Program-made: the position numbers and the translations under genes
Shown: piece by piece, positions 22,926-34,008 of the stretch
How the letters are laid out: each line of letters begins with the position of its first letter
Position numbering within the stretch: position 1 is the first letter of the stretch
Notes under the pieces: model-generated
Databases searched by the model: none
What the model was told of the DNA's origin: nothing
What the model saw: only the letters and a program-made list of their open reading frames with translations
From: Amorphophallus konjac
Lineage: Eukaryota > Streptophyta > Magnoliopsida > Alismatales > Araceae
Assembly: GCA_022559845.1 (NCBI GenBank)
Contig: CM040118.1
Coordinates: forward strand, 231,307,224 to 231,371,223
DNA length: 64,000 bases
Direction: 5' to 3'

Positions 22926-23064
22926 GAAATAGAGACCCTCCGAAAAGTCTCTATTTACTAAAATAAAGACCCTCCGGAAAGACTCTATTTCAGCATTGAA
23001 ATAGAGATCCTCTAGGGAGACTCTATTTACTGAAATAGAGACCCTCTGAGAAGACTCCATTTTA
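22926..23064. repeat. G: four AAATAGAGAC...GTCTCTATTT hairpins
   Basis: The first pair is perfect: AAATAGAGAC at 22927-22936, a 10-base loop, then GTCTCTATTT at 22947-22956. Three imperfect pairs follow at about 35-base intervals. Confidence 0.85.
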
Positions 23065-24743
23065 ACATACCTGTAAGGGCACTGTTATGGATGCCATCTC
23101 TCTCCCGGAACTGAAACCCCAGAAACTCAATCCAATGACATTTATGTAGAACCTGGAAAAGACCAGTATTGAGAAACTCTGTAAACCCCATTCTGTAACC
23201 TGGAAATAGTTAATGAAAACCTGAAAGCCATTACTAAAGACTCCTGGAAACCCAGTTCTGAAAGGCATTGTGAAAAGACCCAGTTTCTAGAACCCATTGC
23301 AGAAGATCGAGAAAACCTTTTTTAAAAAAAAATTGAACTGTGAATGGCACCCCTCTATGAGGGCGCCCTATTCACAAGAGATGGCAGCCCCAGGGGCGCC
23401 ATTTCCCTGCAGTATGACATTTTCTGGACTTCTGTCCAGCCCTCACCGTATGAACTATGGCCTTCTCCATAACCCTTAAACCCCTTGAAGGCCATGCCAT
23501 CTTCCTAAAGCCCTGATTTTGAAACTAATGTCTTATCCACAGATTCGGACTTCAAAGGTTTAAACCCCTCAGATAAGGGAGCCAAGTTCCACCAGACTTG
23601 CCTATGTGTCATGCATTCTAAGTAGCTTAGTCATAATTCATCATTTACATGTGATATGTCCTTGAACTCTATTCCTGAAGGATCTACCTGATGTTCCTAC
23701 AATGTATACTTTTCTTGAAATTCCATATTGGCTATAAAAATGAAAGTGGATGTCTAAAGATATACATGAAATAATGTGGTGCATATAGGGCCCGGTCTGG
23801 TCCAGGGAGGAGCACCTAAAGGTACTTGTGCCCATGGGAGTTTATTGACCACGGTGTTTGCATTACACCGAAGTACTTACTTGCTTGACTTGACTTGAGA
23901 CATTCCCACTCACTCTCTTGTGACATGCTTGACTTGCTTGAAATGAATGGTTTGGCCCGAAAAGGGGCAAATTACTTGCTTGAATGAAATGAATGAAATA
24001 GCTAATTCCATTACACTACTTGTTATTATACAAGCTTGAGATCACTTGCTTGAATATTGATTATTATCTTCTTGGGAAGACTTGCTGGAATATTGACTAT
24101 TACTTTCTTGCAAAGACTTGCTTGAATATTGATTTCTTGGAAAGACTTGTGCAATTACTTAGTGATTACTTGCTAGTTCCTTATTGATACATCTTATTGA
24201 TGTTCATGTGATACTCTTTTGGTACAATTCTTGATATTCTTGCTCGATCCAACATGCATCATTATACCGCATGAACTTGTAATTAACTTAAAGATTGTTA
24301 GAGCTTGAGATTAAATCCTACTAAGCGATTCGCTCATCTAGTTCATTCTAATATTTTTCAGAAAACCTGGATCGCGACCACCACCCGGATGGGACCGATA
24401 CTAAGTGATGAGTGCTAGATTTGGTGTACCGTCAGTTAGACGTGTCCTTTTATTCCTAGGTCCTACATTGTATTTCCAGTTATTATTAAAGGCTTGTATA
24501 ATTTAATTGGGTCAGTTATGATCTAGTTAGACGGAACTTATTAAACTTGTAGCCTTACGAATGATTCTGGGATATTGTCATTTGGTTAAGTAGATAATTG
24601 TCATCTTGGACTATGGTATTATGTTCAAATTTAAGTTAGCGATAAAATTACCGAGTACTATGCGCACTCTGTCTTTACATGAATGACGTGATCGATATAG
24701 ACGCGTCGCGCACCCGGCTATCTTCCGGTCTCGGGACGTGACA

Positions 24744-24748
24744 GTTAA
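24744..24748. repeat. Solo LTR G target-site duplication, right copy (GTTAA)
   Basis: Follows GGGACGTGACA; exact match to 20863-20867. Confidence 0.93.
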
Positions 24749-25184
24749 GCCCACTTAAAATGGGCCTTAAACCCAAAAATTTAGCCTTTTGGCCCAAGCC
24801 CAAACCCTAGAGACGTAATAGGGGTTAATTCCCTAATTAACATGGATAAATAGAGAAAACTAGGAGATAATTAGAAGGGAGTTTGAATTAAACATAAATT
24901 TTGGAGAGAGGTACAGGTCGCGATCAGTCGCGCGACCTCTAGTTGAAGATAACGGTTGTGACCCAACCGCTACCTACTTCCGTAAACGGAAAGAGATAAA
25001 CCACGGAAAGATTGATTTTTTATCCACCTAATTGCCATGGATCGATGGAAACTTACCCAGGACTCTTAGGGGATCGATTTGACACCCCATAGGACTCCTA
25101 ATTCGACCTAAAACTCTAACCCTATGTCCTTCCCAATAAATATGACCCAGATTCATCCTACGGGAACCCTAATTTTGGATCACG

Positions 25185-25394
25185 ATGATGGAAGATAAGG
25201 TGTCGTCTTTTCCGATTCATCCTTTAGGGTTTATTATTCCCCTTAGTATCTTCTAACTCATCTCCAATTTTTGTGTCAGGAGATCAAGAGGTCAACGAGA
25301 TAGAACACTCGGAAGTTGCTAGTTCTACGCAGGACGCGCAGGAACAGGAGCCTTCTTTCGGCAAGAAATTCGTAGATTTGGAGCAACCCCAAAG
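25185..25394 (+). other. A 5' LTR: putative two-exon micro-ORF
   Basis: ATG at 25185 opens four codons (ATG ATG GAA G) that run into a donor site (GTAAGG in the 3' LTR copy, ATAAGG here). A U-rich gap of 85 bases ends TTTTGTGTCAG at 25279. The next 115 bases (25280-25394) are open in the phase that continues the first exon and begin DQEVNEIEHSEVASS; they end at AAAG/GTAGGT. The A 3' LTR (56050-56254) and E (33817-34121) have related stretches. E repeats the exon twice, also phase 1. The product would be a small acidic peptide of unknown role. Inferred from sequence only. Confidence 0.4.
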
Positions 25395-26090
25395 GTAGGT
25401 TGTCTCGTGGAGGGCTCAAACAATATGTTAGGAACAAAAGCCCTCTGTTCCCTCCTGTTTTCATGCACTATACATGACGTATTTCTTGTTTCATCATGAC
25501 TGCGTAACTAGGTTTTTCCTGAATGCCGTCCCTACAACATTAATAAAAAGGATAAGAACTTTTGATTTATTCATGCCTTCTCATGCATTAGTTACATGCC
25601 ATCATGCTGTCTCTTTCTGCTTTATATAGTTTTCTTGTTCATTGACCATTCAATAGGGATGTGCAAGGCTGGACGTGATTTCTGTCTGCAGACAAAGAGA
25701 CAGTGGTCATGCAGAGACCGCAACTTCCTTATAGCGATCTTCGATAAACCACGATCTGGTTCCAGTAACAAGATCAAACCCTATTCATTCCATGTATTAT
25801 ATGATAGTGTTTATGCCATATTTCGTTCATTTGAATTTCATGATCATGTCATGATTTCATATTGAGTGCTAGCATGTTTCAAAAGCTTATTTAAACTATA
25901 TGTTAATTTCATGCCAAAACCTTATATAGTTTTTACATAAAGGAACTTTCAATTGATTACACGGAGATTTGTGCTTCTACGCATCCCTTCTCATCTTATC
26001 ACTTTCTGCGTTACTTGTACATAGCTCGTACTCTTGTACGTAAGCAATTAGTCACATGCACATGATAGGAACACTTTCTTGAACTTGAGC

Positions 26091-26208
26091 GCCTCTCCAC
26101 CGGATATTCCTTCTGCCATACTAGGTTATCATGTTTCAAAGCCTCCGTAAGTCTCCGCGAGCCTGGTATTCCCACTAGGACGCCGAGCTAGTTGTACCCT
26201 AAAAACCC
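26091..26208 (+). other. Conserved leader block, A 5' LTR copy
   Basis: Shares GGATATTCCTTC, then CCTCCGTAAGTCTCCGCGAG, then GACGCCGAGC and GTTGTACCCTAAAAACCC with D, E, C and F, at similar spacing. Confidence 0.85.
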
Positions 26209-26611
26209 AAAGAGTTAGAGTGCACTTCATGTTTTCTGCATTTTCTGTGAACTGTCCTGATCGCGGCCAGCAAGCGACCGCTACCTACAGATAGCGGCTG
26301 GCCAATGACCACGTTCTTGTTTCAGCCACCGACTTCTGGCTGAGTCGACCCTTTCCATCCTTGAGTCGACTGCACGCCTGGTCGCGGTTGTGACATAACC
26401 TCTTTCTCTTGATCGCGGATCCCTGGAAACCATGTTATGTAAGACTTCTGTCCAACCCGAGGTTGGACCCAAGGGTTGATCACATCTTGTGTCGGATGGC
26501 CCTCTGAATTTCTGATCCCCAAAACTTTATTCCATAAGTTATTAATGAACTATGAATTTAATAAAGGTACCGTTATGCTGCCGAAATTACTCCGTGGCAT
26601 AATATCCTATT

Positions 26612-26616
26612 AAATT
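26612..26616. repeat. Element D target-site duplication, left copy (AAATT)
   Basis: Right copy AAATC at 54483-54487. The empty site in the A 3' LTR reads TTAAATCATTC, so the left copy carries one C to T change. Confidence 0.8.
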
Positions 26617-27644
26617 TGTAACAACCCAGAAAAAAATTATAAGGAGTAAAGATTTCTTAAATAGAATAAACATAATAAACCCTCAACCATTGAGCCTTAA
26701 CCCATATACACATAAAGGCCTTAAACCTTTAAAGATATGGGCCTTGGGGCTTAGGCATTACATCAAAGAGGGCTTAATATATATGCTCACGGGATTGTAC
26801 GTAATGGGCCTTTACAATAGGGCTAAGTATAGATGTGCAAATATCTTAAACCTTACGGTCTTTTTCACAAACTCAAGTATTTCTTCTCCTCATATGATCG
26901 AAGGTTTGCATAGGTTAGGGTTCCCTTCGAGCACAGGAGAGGATGGCTGTAGATATGGATAGGTGGGGATTGCATGGAAAGTCTAATGCTTCTAGGATTC
27001 TTACGAGGGAACTTTGAATCCCATTAGGTTTAAACCCATGTAGGATTTCTCAAACTCTATATATATGACCCCCTCCTGGACATACAAAGGCTACTGCCTC
27101 TGGGTTCCGGTCAACGTCTTCATCTTCCTGCTGAGGGAATGTGAGGACATGAAGGGTTTTCCTTCTTCCTTTGTCTATTCTATTCGAAGGGGGGGTTGCA
27201 GTACTGCCACTGCTGTAGTGGTTTTCCTGCTGATGTTGTTGCCTCTGCGGTAAAGAGACCACTGCTTTTTCTTTTCTTTTCTTCTCGATTGTGAAAGAAG
27301 GGGGGAAGCTCTCTCTTCTACGTTCATCTACTGCTTGCTACAGTTGCCGTTGCTACCATTCGATCGTGTGCTACTGCTTCTTCCTTTAGTTGCTGTGGAC
27401 GGCGTGGGATTTCCTCTGCTACCACGGTTGTTGTTGAAGGAGCAAGCTTCACCTTCCTGTCGTAGCTGCTATAGCTGCAGTTCATATAATTCTCTCACGT
27501 TCGTTGTTCCTCGTCAACCCAAAAGGTAGGTGTTCTCAAGATACGAAGCCCAACATGATAATCAAGTAAATTCATGCATATAGGTCATTTAGCGTTTATT
27601 CCATGGTTTCTGTTTTAGTTTTACGAAGGTTTACTAACTTTAAG

Positions 27645-28850
27645 TAAATAGCGGCCAGGTCAAGGGCGCCTACTGAATGAACGCCCGCGCGAGCTGTCGT
27701 CAATTCTTTTGAAATAGTGACAGTAGTCAAGGCATCATTTAATGAATGACCCATTGTCAATCTGTTATTTCTTTTAAGCATTCAATAAATAGCACATGCT
27801 TAAAAATTAATATCTATAAAACCTGACATTAAAATTATTGCATGAATATGTTTCTGGAACCTATATATTTTTTCTCTATCCATTCATGTCTTTACTTTTC
27901 TGATTATGTGAACTCCAGTTTTATGAATAGTGTTATGTGTCTAATAGCGTACCTACCCGTTGCATAGCATCAGACAAAGAATGGGTGATAATAACCCAGT
28001 CTCTAATTAAGGAAGAACGCCCCTATACGGTGGCGTTGTTTTGTAAAATCCAGTAACTAGAATTTATATTGAAATTCATGAATGAGCAAACTAAATCATG
28101 ACGTCATTTAAAGAATGAACGCCATCATACATAGTCGCTATTTACAATTATAAATATTAAAATTCTAGAAAATTTTAGAATTAACGCCTGTATGCAGTGT
28201 CATTAGTTCTTATTGGTTTCTTGGAAAACTCTATTATAATTAAGATTGAGCGACCCTCCAGAGAACCGCTATTTTCTGATATAGCGACCTCTAATAAGGC
28301 GCCAATTCTTCTCTCTCTCAATTTTATCGCGTTTCTTAACCCATATCGCGGGTTTATTTGGCACTCTCATCTCACATCCGTAGATGGAGTCCCTGTTTTG
28401 ATTCTATCGATTACACACTAACTCTCGGTGATGTTTGAACCCTCCGTGGGATATTCCTTCGTTAGGACTGGCGATTTCATCATAGAGACCTCCGTAAGTC
28501 TACGCTAGCCTTGGATTCCCTCAAGACAGCCGAGCAGGTTGTACCCTAAAAACCCATGACACCGTGTCTTGTCACGTCACTCCGAAGAAACGTGATGTTT
28601 TATCCCTCATAGAGCACTGTTTCTGGCCTCTTGTGAGAAGTGTGTTCTGTCAGAAATTGGCGACACTAACTTGGGCGCCAGAAGGAATTGGCGACCAGTC
28701 CAGTGGCGTTATTTCCCTGATATAGCGACCTGAGCCTGGACACTATTTCATCGAGCCTGTACTGTTTACAAGAATGGGCGACCATGCAAGTGGGCGCTAT
28801 TTCTGTAATTGATGGCAGCTGAGTGGGCGCCAATTACCCAGATTCATGAC
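27645..28850. repeat. D: AATAGCGACC...GGGCGCTATTT hairpin cluster
   Basis: Ten or more facing or single words occur, such as ATAGCGGCCAGG, GAGCGACCCTCC...CCGCTATTT, AATTGGCGACC...TGGCGTTATTT and GGGCGACC...GGGCGCTATTTC. Related to the AAATAGAGACC word of G. Confidence 0.7.
28441..28555 (+). other. Conserved leader block, D 5' LTR copy
   Basis: GGATATTCCTTCG, CCTCCGTAAGTCTACGCTAG, CAGCCGAGCAGGTTGTACCC and AAAAACCC, in the same order and spacing as in A, E, C and F. Confidence 0.85.
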
Positions 28851-29808
28851 ATGTCTTGGTTTTTGTGTGGTTTAACGTTGAGTCCTACTTGTTCACAGTT
28901 CTGCCCTTGAACTCCATCGTTCGAGAAATCTATCTTATTATCCTACAATGGTTTATTCCTAGAACTCTATATTGGCTATGACTATAGTGGATGTCTAAAT
29001 ATACATGACTCAACGCTTGTGCATATAGGGCCCGATCTGATCCTGGGAGGAGCACCCGAAAGTACTTGTGCCCATGTGAGCTATATTGATCACGGTGTGA
29101 CATTGCACCGAAGTGCTTGACTTGATTGATTATTGACATTCCACAAACTTGTACTTGACTTGACATGACATGACTTGCGTGACCCGGAATGGGTATTTAC
29201 TTGCTTGATATTATGATAGTCAATTCACGTGATATGACTTGTTATATTTACATGCTTGACCATCTTGATACATTCTACATGATTATCTTCAAATCATGCT
29301 AGTTCATTAACTCTTGATACACTCTCTCTTGTCGTTATCATGCGTACATGCATAGCTAGACTCTCATTCATGTAACATGTAATTACTTAAAGCAGGCTTG
29401 TACTTGAGATATAATTCCTACTGAGCGTTCGCTCACCTAGTGTTATCCCATATTTTTCATGTAATTTCGATGACGAGAATCAATCGAATGGGAACAGGAA
29501 CGAGTAAAAGAGCATAGAGCCATCCAATCATAGAAGCATCTATCTAGCCGTGTCTTTTTCCTATTTCTTGAGTCTATCATTGTAATTTTTTTTATTGAGT
29601 CACGATTGTCCTATAGTATCTTTTCTAAAGAGGAGATTATGTAATGATTTTTCCCTAATGGTTATCATGAATAAATTGGATTTGGTTATCTCGCAATTTG
29701 TGCATCTCTATCTACAAGGTTGAATTCCTTATGCTCTGATTGACATGAATGACATAAACTCATCACGCGTACCAGGTTCCTTCCGCGCTCGGGACGTGAC
29801 AGTTTTTG

Positions 29809-29821
29809 TGGTATTAGAGCC
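29809..29821 (+). other. D primer-binding site (initiator tRNA-Met, one mismatch)
   Basis: TGGTATTAGAGCC, seven bases after the LTR end; the C of TATCAG has become T. Confidence 0.85.
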
Positions 29822-29972
29822 TAGGATATTCAATTCCTAGGAAACCAAGTCCAAGGATAAGTTTATACCTTTACCCGGTGAGATTGGGTAAAACCATGGG
29901 TTAAGTTAATTTAGGGACTTAGACTCTTGGTTAATCATATATTAATATAGTTATTTAAAACCTTGTAGAATC

Positions 29973-30815
29973 ATGGCCGCGGAACGTTCCCAATAGCGTG
30001 ATATGCAACGTACTGTCTAGGGTCTTACCCAGGCGCTACAACAAGTGGCGTTGGGCGGAGCCAATCGTGGAGCAGGAGATCTCCACCAGAGTTTTCGCAA
30101 CATAAACCCACCAAAGTTCATTGGTTCAACCGACCCCGATGACGTCGAGCACTAGAGTAGGGAAATTGAATGTATATTCCATGTCATGCAATGCACGGAT
30201 GAAGAAAAGGTCTTGCTAGCGACTTTTCAACTAGAGCGGGATGCCCGATTCTGGTGGGAGTCGTTAGAAGCTTCATTACCCCATGAACATATAATGTGGG
30301 GTGAGTTCGTTGAACATTTCAATAGCAACTATTTCTTGGACCGGATACAAGAGAAGAAGGCTGCGGAGTTTGCCATGCTTAAACAATGGGCTCTATCTGT
30401 GGCCGAGTACGAGGTCCAATTTTCCCGTCTGTCAAGGTATGCACCCCACTTGGTGTGTACCGAGAAAATGAAGGCGAGAAGATTTCTTATTGGGCTTCGA
30501 CCCCAATATATCACTCAATTGGCGCCGATGGACATTCAAGTCTATCCGGAAATGATAAGGCGAGCCCAGCTGTTATAAGATGCCACAGAGCTATCCGACC
30601 GAATCCGTGGAAAGGATAAGAAGGAGCATGTCACAAGCTCCGACATTTTTAAACATGCCTTCAATAAGAAGAGGTCAAGCAACGGAGGAGATTCCTCCCA
30701 GTAGAAGAAATTCAATAAGAATAACAAGCCCTTCTCTATCACTACCACACCTTCCAAAGAGGTGTGCAAACATTGTGACAAGGCCGGCCATAAACCCGAA
30801 GAATGCTGAAGGAGA
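29973..30815 (+). pseudogene. gag: D Gag (chromovirus), broken
   Basis: ATG at 29973 begins MAAERS. In-frame TAG stops at 29994, 30018 and 30153 sit where related Gags have Gln or Trp. The region 30186-30578 is open and carries the Retrotrans_gag core (LLATFQLERDARFWWESL; FVEHFNSNYFLD; EFAMLKQWALSVAEYE; SRYAPHLV; RRFLIGLRPQY). Further along come CKHCDKAGHKPEEC at about 30766 and a second knuckle, CLRCWSRDHRIPDC, just after it. Gag packages the element RNA; this copy is dead. Confidence 0.9.
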
Positions 30816-31448
30816 TTGGGAGCTTGTCTCCGTTGCTGGAGCCGTGATCATCGGATTCCCGACTGCCCCTTGCTTAATGATCAAGCCGGAGACAAGAAGT
30901 GCCCGGTGAAGAAGCAAGCACGTCTCCAAGCTCTTCAAGAAGTGGAGCAAGATGAAGGCAGACTGGTGGAAGGTACATTAAAGATTTGTTCCAAGTCTGC
31001 TCGTGTCTTGTTTGATACTGGCGTGTCACATTCTTTTGTTGCCAAGAAGTTTGCTGATCCATTACCTATGGAACCAAAGTGGATAGATCTAGTTATTTCA
31101 ACTACTCTCGGAAACGAATCCGAGATTTTACACCATTATCTGAATTGTGAAGTTATGGTAAAAGGGAAAAATCTACCTGTCGATTTAATATGCCTAGACA
31201 TGAAGGATTATGATGTCATACTAGAAGCCAATTGGCTATCCACACACAAGACAGTTATAGATTGCCGAAACGGCAAGGTAACTTTTAAAGAGTTTCCGAA
31301 AATTGTCTACACTAGTCCTCGGAGTCGAAACAAGTCACCCCTTATTTCGACCCTCCGATCTAGTAAGCTCTTAAGGAAAGGATGTATGACTTTCATAGCA
31401 TTTGTGACCGCCACGGAAGTGAAGGAGTCTAAGATAGAAGACATCTGA
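30816..31448 (+). pseudogene. pol: D protease region (pol)
   Basis: Open for 210 codons with stops on both sides. Begins in the second zinc knuckle and contains VLFDTGVSHSFVAKKFAD, the aspartic-protease active-site motif (DTGASHSF in relatives), followed by the flap region and the linker to reverse transcriptase (AFVTATEVKESKIEDI). Ends at TGA 31446. Confidence 0.88.
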
Positions 31449-32837
31449 GTGGTTCGTGAGTTTCCCGATGTATTCCAGGAAGATTTTCCCAGATTACCCC
31501 CACAAAGAGAAGCGGCCTTCACCATCGACCTTGTCCCTGGTGCTGGCCCAGTATCTATGGCATCTTACAAGATCTCCCCTACCGAGCTCAAGGAATTAAA
31601 AGAGCAATTGATGGAGCTCTTGAAGAAAGGATTCATCAGACTGAGCACTTCCCCGTGGGGAGCGCTCGTGTTATTTGTAAAGAAGAAGGATGGATCGATG
31701 AGGCTCTGCATCGACTATCGACAGTTGAACCACCTTACTATTAAGAACAAATATCCACTGCCAAGGATCGATGAATTATTTGATCAAATATCTATATCCA
31801 AATATTTCTCAAAGAATGATCTCAGGTTAGGATACCACCAACTGAGGATCAAGGATGAGGACATTCATAAGACCGCATTCCGGAGTAGGTATGGGCACTA
31901 CAAATTTGTTGTTATACCTTTTGGACTAACGAATGCCCCTGCAGCCTTTATGTAGTTGATGAATAGCATATTCAAGCATCATCTGGATCAATTTGTAGTG
32001 GTTTTCATTGATGACATATTCATTTATTCGAAGACCGAAGAAGATCATGAAGAACACTTAAGGATGCCATTACAAATATTGAAGAATAATCAACTTTACG
32101 CCAAACTTAGCAAGTGCCACTTCTGGCTCGAGGAAGTGTTCTTCCTAGGGCATGTGATATCGAAGGATAGGATTTCTGTTGACCCGTCGAAAGTCGAGGC
32201 CGTGAAGAATTTGGAAAGGCCAACCAATGCAACAGAGATCCGAAGCTTCTTAGGTCTAGCTGGCTATTACAGGCGATTCATCAAGGACTTCTCCATGATC
32301 GTTGTTCCTCTTACGAGGCTGACCCGCAAGGAAATTCCTTATAAGTGGGATGAAGAATGCGAGAAGGGCTTTCAAGCCTTGAAAGATCATCTAACAACTG
32401 CCCCAGTCTTCACATTACCAACTGAAAGAGAGAAATTCGAGGTATATACCGATGCGTCTGGTATTGGTCTTAGATGTGTGTTAATGTAACAAGGGAGAGT
32501 CATTGCTTACTCTTCCCGACAATTAAAGAAGCATGAGGAGAACTACCCAATGCATGCCTTAGAGTTGGCCGTGGTAGTTTTTGCTTTAAAGATCTGGAGA
32601 CACTATCTCTACAGATAACAGTTCACTATGTACTCCGATCACAAGAGTCTTAAGTATCTATTTTTTCATAAGGAATTAAACATGAGACAAAGGCGTTGGC
32701 TAGAGTATCTCAATGACTTCGACTTCACTATACAATACCATCTTGGAAAGGGTAATTCCGTAGCTGATGCGCTTAGTGGAAAGTCGAGAGCGTTATTGAC
32801 CAACTGTATGATCCAAGAATGGAAGTTACTAGAATAA
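31449..32837 (+). pseudogene. pol: D reverse transcriptase and RNase H
   Basis: Opens with [16 protein letters not shown], then [39 protein letters not shown], the palm motif [11 protein letters not shown], and the catalytic FIDDIFIYS (YVDD-equivalent) at about 32005. RNase H begins at [12 protein letters not shown] and includes [31 protein letters not shown] and SDHKSLKYLF, then NSVADALS. Stops at 31953 (TAG), 32487 (TAA) and 32617 (TAA) kill it. Family: Ty3/gypsy chromovirus. Confidence 0.95.
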
Positions 32838-32858
32838 TTCTCTAAGCTAGATATAAGC

Positions 32859-33130
32859 ATGGACAAGGAGAAAGGATGTATCACCCTATCACACATGAGG
32901 ATACAACTGGATCTACTCTCTGAAATCCAAGGACTTCAATACAATGACCCGGTACTGGTAGAAATAAAAGGCAAGCTAGGAGAACAACCCGATTTCAAGC
33001 TAGCATCAGATGGAAGATTGTTGTTCCGAGAAAAGACTTGGGTACCGGATTGTCCGGAATTGAAGAATAAAATTCTAGATGAAGCTCACAGATCAAGGTA
33101 CACCATTCATCTCGGATCGACCAAGATGTA
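32859..33130 (+). pseudogene. pol: D integrase, N-terminal part
   Basis: Ends LDEAHRSRYTIHLGSTKMY, the histidine half of the HHCC zinc domain, and is cut at 33130 by E. The remainder is at 50090-51263; about 70 bases including the RDLKR...SRCL stretch are missing at the distal junction. Confidence 0.88.
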
Positions 33131-33671
33131 TGTAAGACCCCAGAATTTTTATAAATTATTTTAGGAATATTTAATTATTTTTTCTAATATATAAAAGCCT
33201 AAATAAATTAATAAATAAAATATTGGATAAATAAGTCATTATAAGGCCCAATTAGGTTAAATAATTAACCTAGCCTATTTAAAGATAATCCAAAAGGTTA
33301 ATGGACCAAGCCCATCAAGTTTGGCCCATATTCTAGAAGGGTAATTAGCTTATTCATGTATTTTTAGGATAAATACTATTTATATAAGATAATTATGTGG
33401 ATAAATGAATAAAAGAGTTTTATGAAATTGAAACTCTATACACGTTGAATGTAACAGTCTATCAGGCGACCGCCACAAACCTGTAACGCACCAGGCTGGA
33501 TGCGTTACACTATGTTAGTTCCGTGAAAGGAAGAACGAGCAAAAAGATTAGAAGTTTGGGATCTTATCTACAAGAGATCAACTTGGGAGAGTTTATAACA
33601 TTACTAAGGACTCTTAGGGATTAGGTTCTAGCAAATTAAGGACTCTAGAATCGATCTAATCTTCAAAACCC

Positions 33672-33679
33672 TATAAATA
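33672..33679 (+). promoter_or_regulatory. E LTR TATA box
   Basis: ACCCTATAAATAGGACC; the same sequence occurs in the A 3' LTR (56000) and C (61471), giving a shared TATAAATAG core promoter. Confidence 0.75.
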
Positions 33680-33816
33680 GGACCTAGTTCTGAACTGAGC
33701 GACCCTTACTTTTGGCTCGTGAAGAATCAAGGTAAGGAGTCATACTTTTAGGTAAGTTCTTTACGACTTTTTGTTTATAATACATTAGACTAATAGCTCT
33801 CCAAATTTCATACTAG

Positions 33817-33930
33817 GAGATCAAGCAACCAAGGAGATAGAAGTTTCCAAAGTTGCTGATTCAACCTTAGTAACCTAGGAATCTGAACGCAAGTTCCCTG
33901 AAGATCCAGAGATTAGGACGTCTAAACGAG
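33817..33930 (+). other. E 5' LTR: putative micro-exon 2 (114 nt)
   Basis: Preceded by a U-rich 85-base intron-like segment (GTAAGG at 33732 to ...CATACTAG) and followed by GTAATTAG. In phase 1 it reads DQATKEIEVSKVADST..., related to DQEVNEIEHSEVASST in A. One TAG occurs where the E 3' LTR copy (49699-49812) has CAG. Confidence 0.4.
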
Positions 33931-34008
33931 GTAATTAGAGTTCAATCCTTTAGAACTTTTTGTTCCCAATAGTTTCATCTTCTTACCCTCAAAATTTTAC
34001 ATCCTTAG

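Larger units (their letters stand above)
21927..24362 (+). other. G: putative leader intron (donor to acceptor)
   Basis: Donor-like AAAAAG/GTAAGTGTTATCAAGAT at 21927 is shared with D (AAAAG/GTAGGTGTTCTCAAGAT). The acceptor module has TACTAAGC, a GCGATTCGC hairpin, and ATATTTTTCAG ending at 24362. This is an inference from signals conserved across families; no transcript is seen. Confidence 0.4.
20868..24743 (+). mobile_element. G: solo chromovirus LTR (3876 bp)
   Basis: Starts TGTAGCACCCC and ends GGGACGTGACA, as do Tekay/Del LTRs, with an exact GTTAA duplication on both sides. No internal coding sequence or primer site is present, so it is a recombination-derived solo LTR. Inside are an AAT microsatellite near the start, a donor-like AAAAAGGTAAGTGTT (GT at 21927), hairpin word clusters, a CCTGTTAA array and a CGGTGT/ACACCG hairpin (about 23855). 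A TACTAAGC...TTTTTCAG module lies near the end (24317-24362). Confidence 0.92.
24744..26616 (+). mobile_element. Element A 5' LTR, segment 2
   Basis: Continues the A LTR after G (first five bases are the G duplication) and matches about 55596-57474 of the 3' LTR. It holds the micro-exon pair (25185-25394), GCGACCGCTA words, and the conserved 115-bp block (26091-26208). It is interrupted by element D. Confidence 0.88.
27526..29460 (+). other. D: putative leader intron
   Basis: Donor-like CCAAAAG/GTAGGTGTTCTCAAG at 27526 and an acceptor module ending at 29460 (TTTTTCAT here, TTTTTCAG at 54139 in the 3' LTR). Both ends are conserved in G. The hairpin words and the 115-bp block lie inside. Confidence 0.4.
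26617..29801 (+). mobile_element. Element D 5' LTR (Tekay-type chromovirus, 3185 bp)
   Basis: Starts TGTAACAACCC and ends GGGACGTGACA; same length as the 3' LTR (51298-54482). TATA is at about 27059. A donor-like AAAAGGTAGGTG lies at 27526. Then come AATAGCGACC/GGGCGCTATTT hairpins (27645-28850), the conserved block (28441-28555), the CGGTGT hairpin block (about 29020-29115), and a CCTACTGAGCG...TTTTTCAT module (29416-29460; CAG in the 3' LTR). A 62-codon frame at 27065-27253 is also open in the other LTR, but most differences change amino acids, so it is not taken as a gene. Confidence 0.93.

Noticed and set aside
26139..26160. GTAAGT inside the conserved block as the splice donor
   Set aside because: It is GTAATT in E, GTAAAT in C and ATAAGT in F, so the GT is not kept; the upstream AAG/GTAGGT site is better conserved.
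27065..27253. 62-codon frame (MTPSW.YK.YCLWVPV) open in both D LTRs
   Set aside because: Most differences between the two copies change the amino acid, with no sign of protein constraint; probably an open stretch of the leader exon.
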